Shown here one piece after another: positions 19,554 to 26,176 of a stretch of DNA of 26,176 bases; position 1 is the first letter of the stretch, and each line of letters begins with the position of its first letter. Where the stretch lies: contig JAKSYS010000776.1 of assembly GCA_022925895.1 (NCBI GenBank), forward strand, positions 1 to 26,176, in the 5' to 3' direction. The DNA comes from Fragilaria crotonensis. Lineage: Eukaryota > Bacillariophyta > Fragilariophyceae > Fragilariales > Fragilariaceae. The notes under the pieces were generated by a model. It worked only from the letters and a program-made list of their open reading frames with translations, ran no database searches and was not told the DNA's origin. Made by a program: the position numbers and the translations under genes.

Positions 19554-20169
19554 ACACATTGGTGTAAATGCTACAAGAATGGACAGCAGTAATTGTAATG
19601 TAGTAAGATTTCAATTGGACAAACAAGAATCATCTTTTTGTGAACACACAGCCCTTATGGTTGTCCGCACCCGTAGATCGTCTCTTCAAGAAGAAAATCC
19701 CCCTGAAATTGAACCAGAAACTGCAGATCCAGATACTTCTGACAATTCTTCCGAAACTGACATTTCCCGACACGAAACGCCAAATATTGATGCAAATCAG
19801 CCATCTTCTGACGTCCAAGCTCAAGAAATTGACACACCTGCCGAAAATCCTTTGAAACGCCTTTCACGAACTGTAACACAAATTCTGTCACCAAAATCTG
19901 TGCAACCAGACACCCAAATTGAAACATCCTCTTCACCAAAGACAGACAACCCCTCCAAACCTGCAGCAAAGGACAAACCTGTAAAACATCCAACTTTTGC
20001 CTATCCTCCAATTCATGAAACATTCTTTACTGATGATGAAGACAATGAAGACCAACAGGATGACCCTCCTCAGATCCCTTTGCAATCCCCAGATGCACTA
20101 ACTTCTTCAACCAGAACTGACTTCACTTATCCACCCATTGAAGATTTAACTAAAACCCTTTTGAAATAT

Positions 20170-21250
20170 GCCAAAAATGCCAATCTCCGCAAACTTTCTT
20201 ATCCAACCGATCTTGTCGCCCGACGCCGACAATTCAATGCCTTCATGGATAACCTCCGCATCGTTTGTAACATCTCTCCCTGGACACGCCAAGTCTTTGA
20301 TCTTTGGCCCAAACAGATTTCCTACTCCCATCCCTTCATTGGCACTGCAATTTACAACCTAATCTTTACACATGTTTGTGACCCTTGCCAGAAACACATT
20401 ATTGATGGCCCACCAGATGCCAGAACTGCAATCTTTACTCTCCGCCGACATTGTGCCCCGCTTACCCCAGATCATGTTGAACGCACAAGAGAAGCCTTTT
20501 ACTCAATCAAACAAGGCCACAATGAAGTTGCAACCTCCTATTTGAATCGCATCCGAGTTTTGACGCGCGATTGCTACCACGCCGGCATTCCCAATACTGA
20601 CGCAGATCTTATTAAAAGAGCCATTCGCGGTGGAAGCAATCACCATTTTTATGCTGCCTCTTACCAACGTTTTGATGCCGACCTCCGCAGAGCCGAACTT
20701 AACGATGAAGAATTGCCCGCTTTCTCCGAACTTGAGAGCCATCTTTTGAATATTGACGAATCCCGCGGCCTAACTTTGCCATCGCAGAATCAACGCAATT
20801 ATAACCAACATGCCAATGCTGCCCGTCAACAATTCCATCGTCCTACCCATCGTCCGACTTTCCAGAAACAATTCACCCCGCGACAACATCAAGCTCTCAG
20901 CTCAATTTTGCGACCTTATACCCAACAAAACAGCAGCAGCAATCGGCCACCAATCAGACCCCAGAGCAACCAAAATCAGCATTCAAACCGTCCGAACAAT
21001 CACCAAAACAATCGTCGCAACGCTCCGCCACCTAGACCGAATCATGGCAACCGACCGCCCTTGCGACCAACTTCATCAAATTCCAATAACCAGCGTCGAC
21101 CGCAGAGCAATTCCACCCCATTTCGGCCAAATCCTTCACCCAATAATGCCACCAACATAGTTTGCAACAATTGTGGAAGAACTGGTCACTATGCAAGACA
21201 ATGCCCAACTGCAACTAACAGACCTCAGAACACCAATAACAGAAATGGAG
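20170..21250 (+). other. gag: Gag capsid-like domain and nucleocapsid with CCHC zinc knuckle
   Basis: A helical capsid-type region (from about LRKLSYPTDLVARRRQFNAF near 20192 to LLNIDESRGL near 20765, resembling retrotransposon Gag/UBN2 domains) packages the element RNA in cytoplasmic particles. It is followed by an Asn/Gln/Pro/Arg-rich linker that binds RNA. The zinc knuckle is C673-X2-C676-X4-H681-X4-C686 (numbered from Met 19147), at 21163-21204. The capsid block is CpG-rich and the knuckle block almost CpG-free. Confidence 0.88.
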
Positions 21251-21579
21251 GAAACCCAAGATCACCAACCAATAATGAGAACACTGCTCCCAGAAATCAA
21301 AGAGCTTATTTTGTCACTGATTCATCTTCACCTCATGCTGAAACAACTCATTACCATCAAGCCTTCCTTGCTTCATCAAACACCAACCCTGTCTTTAACA
21401 ATGGACCACCAACAATCTGGCCTGATACCAACTTGCCCCAAATGGAAATCAACCCATCACTGACTGACAATGATTTTGTACCCTCCATGTCACACTCACC
21501 TCCCAGCACTGATGCAATTGAATACTTTCCAGATGATCCCATGTCTGCATATCAGCGCTTTGGACCACCAGATCTTGAT

Positions 21580-21840
21580 AATTGGCTCCCTGACAGTGGT
21601 GCCACAAGTCACTACACTCCTGTTTTCAGTGATCTCCATGATGTTGAACCCTGCCATGTACCTGTTTCCCTTGCTGATGGAACCACCAAGATATCCACTT
21701 TCAAAGGCACAACTGACTGTTTCTTTACAACCACAGAAGGACAGAAAGCTATCCTTGGTCTTGCTGATGTTTACTACATTGAAGGTCTTAGTCACCGTCT
21801 GCTTTCCCTGACTGCCATCTCTGCCACCCAAAACTTCACA
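21580..21840 (+). other. pol: Aspartic protease domain (DSGA)
   Basis: LPDSGATSHY has catalytic D816-S817-G818-A819 at 21592-21603. The family forms a homodimer and releases Gag and Pol units. LLSLTAIS near 21805-21830 corresponds to the second conserved hydrophobic block of copia proteases. Confidence 0.9.
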
Positions 21841-22074
21841 GTCATCATCCAGAACAGAGCAACCACAATCCGTTTTCCCAACAACTCAACATACACATGG
21901 CCAACCATCCTTCAAGAGCTACCCTCTGAACAAGCTTTCTCCATGACTTCCCAACCCAACACAACTTCTGATGACACTTCAAACTCACCTGCCATCACTT
22001 TTGAGCAACACTTGGACACTTCAACCAATCCAAACCCAGACCAACCCACTGCAACCTTGCCACTTGAGATCACA

Positions 22075-22985
22075 TCCCGTCGCCTTGCACATCGTAATTT
22101 CCGCAATCTTATGACTGGATCCCTTCACCATGTTTGGAATGATCACATTTTGTCACCAGCCACTGACACTCAAACTTGGCCAATCAGAATTTCAATCAGC
22201 CAAAAACGCGCCAGAAGCAAAGTCCCACTCCGCCAAGGTTCAGAACCATTCCATCAACTTCACCTTGACCTTCTAAGAAACCCATTCCGCTTTGGCCTGA
22301 CAACTAGCACTAACTACTCTGCTTACCTTTTCATTGTGACAACCCCTGGCAAACTAACTGGTTGGATTGGACTACCCACTGAAAGCACCTTATCCATTCT
22401 CACTGCACTGCAATCTTGGCTCACACAATCAGAACTTCTTGGCCGCACCCAATCTGTCCGCTTTATCCGCACTGATGCTGGAACAGCATTCACTTCAGCA
22501 AAATTTATCTCAACTTGCACCAATCTTGGAATCAAAGTTGAAGCTGCAGCCCCTGAACATCAAGAAATGAATGGAATTTGTGAAGCCAAATGGAGAGAAG
22601 TCCACAACATTGCAAACACCCTGCTCAACACTGCCAGACTTGGAGGTGCCTTCTTTCACCATGCTCATGCCTATGCAGTCCAAATTGTCAATGCTTGCCC
22701 TGCAAAGAATGTTACTGATCAAGATGGAAATCCTACAACTCCCTTCCACTATAGTTATGGCCGAAAACCCAGCCTCATCAACTTCCGCGTATTTGGATGC
22801 CCAGTCTATTTCAAACGTTACGAACCGACCTTTCGGAACAAGTTAATCACTTATAAACAACAGCTCCAACGCGCATCCCGTGGAACTTTTATTGGATTCC
22901 CTGAAAACTCTGCTGGCTGGCTTGTCTATTCCCCAGACCATCCTCAACGAATTATCACAACCCGTGACGCTTATTTTGATGAAGA
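22075..22985 (+). other. pol: Integrase, D-D(35)-E, with degenerate N-terminal zinc finger
   Basis: The catalytic triad is D1041 (LHLDLL), D1110 (IRTDAGTAF) and E1146 (NGICEAKW), with exactly 35 residues between the last two. The C-terminal copia block is present (GTFIGFPENSAGWLVYSP, then RDAYFDED). The region before the core has the His-type start (RRLAHRNF) but lacks the CxxC that normally completes the HHCC finger. Confidence 0.92.
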
Positions 22986-23419
22986 TTTCAGCTCTGCCCT
23001 TGCTTTTGACTCCAAACCCTTTGCTGGAGCCATTCCAATCCGCTCTCACATGGACCCTAATGGACTTGAAAATGTTGAGAATTCAGAACCCACCATCATT
23101 CACCAAACTGGATCTGTTGCCAACCTTGGAATCAATCCCTCTTCCTTCATTGAAGAACCCACTAACAATGATAAGCATCCCCTCCATTGAGACTATTGAC
23201 AATGATGATGACACTGATGATGATGATCTACAACCTGGTCCAACACCACCTGCACCTCAATTGCTCAACCTCACTCATCACCAGAAGAGACACACACCCC
23301 TTCAGAAAGAGATGACACTTTACTTCCAAGAATGTGCTGAATCACCACCATCCATTGACCCTATCCACACTGCCATGCTTACCCTTGATGCCTCTGCTGA
23401 CACATCCACAGAAAATGAT

Positions 23420-24640
23420 GATCCTGTTGATAAATACTTGCCAGAACCCCAATCCTTTCAAGCTGTCCTCAAACTTGATGATGACATCCGCTCTGCCTGG
23501 CTTCATGCAATCAAAATGGAAATCAAGAACCTCATTGATCATGGTACCTTCATCCTTGGCCAGAAACCCCATGTAGATGAATTGATTATCCCAGTTAAAC
23601 TTGTGCTCAAAGCAAAGCAAACAGCATCTGGCAAACTTGACAAACTCAAAGCCCGCCTTGTTGCACGCGGCGACATGGAAAAGAGAAGAATCAAGAAAAC
23701 TAAAGCAAAGTACCAGCAACAACTACTCAAACAAAGAGGAAAACACCAAGAAAGTAAATAAATCTAACACTATCCCAATTGAGATCCTCAACCTTTTGAA
23801 GACACATGGTCACCCTGTGCATCTTCAAGAGGGGTCAAGCTCCTCATATCCAAAACCTGTGCTTTCCGCCGCATCCTTAAAGGTGCTGACTTCATTGGAG
23901 CCTATCTTCAAGCCAAAGTTATTGGACGTCACTTTGTGATCCTGCCACTTTACCTTGCTTACCACTTCCCAGAATATGCCAAATACTTTGGAGTCCCACT
24001 TCTTCTTGACAAAGGAATCTATGGCCTTGTCTACTCAGGCAAATATTGGAACATTGAATTCTCTGAATGGCTTTACTCTCAAGGATTCATTCAATCCCAA
24101 GCAGAACCATCCTATTTTGTTTACTATGACAAACACAACCAATGGCTTCGCCTCCTATTCTTCGTCGATGACATGCTTTATGTTGGAAGCAACGATTCCA
24201 TCGAGAAATCTTTCGAAGATTCCGTCCGCAACCGCTTTGACGTGAAATTCCTTGGTCCTGCACAATGGTTCCTGCAAATGCGCATCCACCGCCACAAAGA
24301 TTCCACTTACACTCTAGACCAACACCGTTATGTCTTAAACGCTCTCCAACGTTATGACCCAGATTCCGAATTCCCTGAACGCGAAACTCCCTTCCCACCC
24401 GATTACGTCTTCACCAAAGATAACCGCCCTGTCACCGATCATGACAAGTCTATAATTGAGAAAGACATTCCCGCCTCCCGTTTCGCTCAGCCGTATGCAC
24501 CCTACTTTATCTAGCATATAACACACGAGCCGATATCCTTTTGCAGTCTGCAAACTTGCAAAAGCCTGCATCTGCCCCGGTGAACTTGACTTCCGCGCCT
24601 TATCTGGTTATTTGGCTATCTCAGACGCCGACCCAGCTAT
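23420..24640 (+). other. pol: Reverse transcriptase, frame-broken
   Basis: The start is the copia fingers region with KARLVARGD (near 23650). After a two-step frame change it resumes with FEDTWSPCASSRG and the first catalytic block GADFIGAYLQA (near 23895). The active site FFVDDMLYVGS has both aspartates at 24167-24172. The thumb-side block LLYLAYNTRADI follows in another frame near 24503. All key catalytic residues are seen, but spread over three frames. Confidence 0.9.
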
Positions 24641-24643
24641 GCC

Positions 24644-25219
24644 TTGAAATTCTATCCTGATGGCACTTCTAACCCAATCTATAGTATCTGTGCCCAACAC
24701 AGCATTCCATACTCTGACCTGACTGTCTTCTCTGATGCCAGCTGGCAAGATTGCCCTGACACTGGCAGATCAACTGTTGGATACATGATCTTTCACAATG
24801 GTGCCCTCATTGAAGCCAACTCAACAATGCCTACCCCAATTGCAATGTCAACCTCTGAAGCTGAATACATGGCAGCCTGCTCTGCAACTATGGCTACTGC
24901 CCACATCAGAATGCTTTTATATGACATGACATACCTTGGCACTAAACAATGGCGCGAATCATCCCAACGTTTACCTACAATCCCATCTGTCCTTATGATT
25001 GACAATGAAGCAACTGTTCAAATTGCCAAGAATGGCAAACTAACTCGCAAAACTCGCCACATTGAAAGACGCTTTCACTTTGTCCGCCAAGGCCAACAAG
25101 ATGGTACTCATCAACTCTATTGGATCCCTTGTGACTCTCAACTTGCTGACATCCTAACCAAAACTCAGACATCCTCCAAGATTGATCCTCACCTTGACAA
25201 AATCTTTGCAAACTCCTGA
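24644..25219 (+). other. pol: RNase H domain
   Basis: Open for 191 codons to the end of Pol. Catalytic residues: D in VFSDASW (24734), E in STSEAEYMA (near 24860), D in MIDNEATV (near 25000). The copia-specific tail RKTRHIERRFHFVR and QLADILTKT follows. It removes RNA from the hybrid during reverse transcription. Confidence 0.93.
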
Positions 25220-25262
25220 TCACCTACTTTCTCCATCACCAATTTCTACGGAGATCTGATTC

Positions 25263-25269
25263 AAGAGGG
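25263..25269 (+). other. Polypurine tract
   Basis: AAGAGGG abuts the TG of the 3' LTR and would prime plus-strand synthesis. It is short but in the exact position. Confidence 0.8.
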
Positions 25270-26173
25270 TGACAGACTTTTAGTACCGCTCCTACGTATT
25301 TTTACTATCTACATTATTCAGTGCGACACTTCACATTAGGCTAGTAAACAGTATACGTCGTATCGTTACTGTCGTACGGGAATCATATCCCACTCCAAAA
25401 TTGTAACGATCGTTTTCATGTCGTTCGTTGCATAAACGACCATTTTCTCGCCCAACGCTCGGCCTCGTACGACCTCTTCAGACGTACACCTTTTCAGACG
25501 TGCACTCTTCAGACGTGCACCGTTTCATTTGTGTTCCTGAGTGTTCCTCAGAAACACTCATCAAACGAAGTTGATCATCACTTGATGATCAACGATTTTC
25601 TCACAAATTTGTCACCACTGTAAATATATTTAGTCCGGCCCCCAATTTTCACAATGTACAATTTTCGTAGCAGCGTAACTGACCATGACGACATTTTACC
25701 CGCCGTCGTCACGGATCAGACCCCCTGTAGCGATAGCCAGTGTACTAGTACCCACTTGGCTACCGACGTCACCGTAGGACTCCACCCACGTCCACATACT
25801 GTAGTGTCACCTACGCGCAACGTAGCACCATCTACTTGCATCGTACCTACAGATACTAGCACAGTTGCTTCGCCTACTAGCACTGTGTCTACGTCTACAT
25901 GTACTGTAGTTACGCCTAGTCATACCGTAGCTCAGTATACCCGTCCAGTAGACTCCCACGCGTATACCGTCGCGTTTGCTACTAGCACTCCCGCTTCCTC
26001 TGCCGCTAGCGTAGCATCCAGTAGTCCTGAAACCGTAGCACCGGCCAACGTTCGTACTGTAGCGACCGATACCGTCACCGTGACGTCACCACCTGCCTGC
26101 GACCCCGGTCTGGCGTGCGCCCGATTTAACCATGGTCTGGCCTCCACTCCGCGCTCGCACGCAGAATCTATCA
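25270..26173 (+). repeat. 3' LTR (904 bp)
   Basis: Aligned in full to the 5' LTR with 12 difference events, all between the positions equal to 14357 and 14689 of the 5' copy. It ends CTATCA three bases before the window end. Confidence 0.97.
25570..25593 (+). repeat. LTR inverted repeat B, 3' copy (10-bp perfect arms)
   Basis: GTTGATCATC (25570-25579) pairs perfectly with GATGATCAAC (25584-25593) around ACTT. Compared with the 5' copy, one base is lost on one arm and one gained on the other. Confidence 0.85.
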
Positions 26174-26176
26174 AGA
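25654..26176 (+). CDS. LTR-encoded ORF (intact copy of the ORF1 N-terminus), runs off the window end
   Basis: From ATG 25654 (MYNFRSSVTDHDD) the frame is open for 174 codons to the last base, with no slip at the C run that breaks the 5' copy. The rest is the same Ser/Thr/Val/Ala/Pro-rich repeat region seen in the 5' LTR. In the integrated element this copy leads out into flanking host DNA, so it could make a short chimeric product if transcribed from the 3' LTR. Because the inferred transcription start is close to this ATG, it is uncertain whether mRNA would include it. Confidence 0.45.
   Translation, partial: MYNFRSSVTDHDDILPAVVTDQTPCSDSQCTSTHLATDVTVGLHPRPHTVVSPTRNVAPSTCIVPTDTSTVASPTSTVSTSTCTVVTPSHTVAQYTRPVDSHAYTVAFATSTPASSAASVASSSPETVAPANVRTVATDTVTVTSPPACDPGLACARFNHGLASTPRSHAESIK

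Larger units (their letters stand above)
19657..25219 (+). pseudogene. Gag-Pol polyprotein of Ty1/copia type, intact to 23190 then frame-broken
   Basis: One frame is open from before 19147 to 23190. ATG 19657 (MVVRTRRSSLQEE) is the likely Gag start, since 19475-19650 looks non-coding in composition; ATG 19147 is the first Met in that frame. Beyond 23190 the product continues in other frames with changes near 23165-23190, 23700, 23785, 24490, 24540 and 24643, ending with TGA at 25217-25219. Domains are listed separately. In-frame stops cluster at 23759-23780, where the neighbouring frame stays open, so this looks like two compensating indels. As written no single polyprotein reaches the reverse transcriptase. 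Breaks at T runs (CCTTTTG at 24537) suggest that some are sequence errors. Autonomous activity cannot be judged from this copy. Confidence 0.9.
14233..26173 (+). mobile_element. Complete Ty1/copia-type LTR retrotransposon (diatom CoDi-like), 11.9 kb, with extra ORF1 upstream of gag
   Basis: Both LTRs, primer site, polypurine tract and partial target duplication are present, so the boundaries are exact. Domain order is gag, protease, integrase, reverse transcriptase, RNase H, which defines Ty1/copia as opposed to Ty3. The LTRs differ at 12 events by my alignment (7 substitutions and 5 single-base indels over 905 bp, about 98.7% identical), so insertion was recent. Nevertheless the coding regions show about 15 frame changes. 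Some may be sequence error, since single-base breaks also hit conserved host genes here. The 4.5 kb of coding sequence before gag makes it much longer than a standard 5-6 kb copia element. Assignment to a named CoDi lineage would need a tree. Confidence 0.95.

Noticed and set aside
25570-25593. LTR hairpin as an intrinsic terminator
   Set aside because: No T run follows, the genome is eukaryotic, and it lies upstream of the TATA-like element. A protein-binding or structural site fits better.
1-26176. CRISPR arrays, bacterial-type operons, tRNA or rRNA genes
   Set aside because: I saw no spaced direct-repeat array, no cloverleaf with intact T loop, and no rRNA-like segment. The gene structures are eukaryotic.

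Overview
This is nuclear DNA from a photosynthetic stramenopile, most likely a pennate diatom of the Phaeodactylum type (inference). The evidence is a PsbQ-like protein with the two-part targeting signal of secondary plastids (signal peptide, Phe at +1, then a twin-arginine lumen signal), short GT-AG introns, compact gene spacing, and a large Ty1/copia retrotransposon of the kind common in diatoms.

Positions 1 to 14232 are host DNA. In order they hold: a long unrecognised (+) gene broken by about nine frame changes (3-2946); ERCC4/XPF, the 5'-side nuclease of nucleotide excision repair, with one 73-bp intron (3532-6541); a PsbQ-like thylakoid lumen protein on (-) (6867-7421); a small acidic coiled-coil protein with one A-tract frame break (7997-8412); a membrane-anchored TcdA/Tcd1-type tRNA t6A dehydratase on (-) (8596-9990); a Rab11 GTPase with a 262-bp intron and one frame break (10479-11420); and a (-) gene with a C-terminal Cys-rich zinc-ribbon-like motif (12415-13529). 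They are unrelated housekeeping genes in divergent and convergent pairs, not an operon.

Positions 14233 to 26173 are one complete LTR retrotransposon of 11,941 bp. It has a 905-bp 5' LTR, a 904-bp 3' LTR, a tRNA primer site directly after the 5' LTR, a polypurine tract directly before the 3' LTR, and the start of a 5-bp target duplication (agact / aga...). Gag zinc knuckle, protease DSGA, integrase D-D(35)-E, reverse transcriptase VDD and RNase H follow in Ty1/copia order. The element is unusual in four ways. (1) More than 4 kb of additional coding sequence (ORF1, no domain I recognise) precedes gag. (2) The ORF1 frame is already open inside the LTR and runs through the primer site. (3) The two LTRs differ by compensating changes that keep a perfect hairpin. 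(4) The internal region alternates between CpG-free and CpG-rich blocks.

Isolated single-base frame breaks, several in homopolymers, occur in conserved host genes as well as in the element. Some of the apparent gene damage may therefore be base-calling error, while ERCC4 and the TcdA gene read cleanly over long distances.
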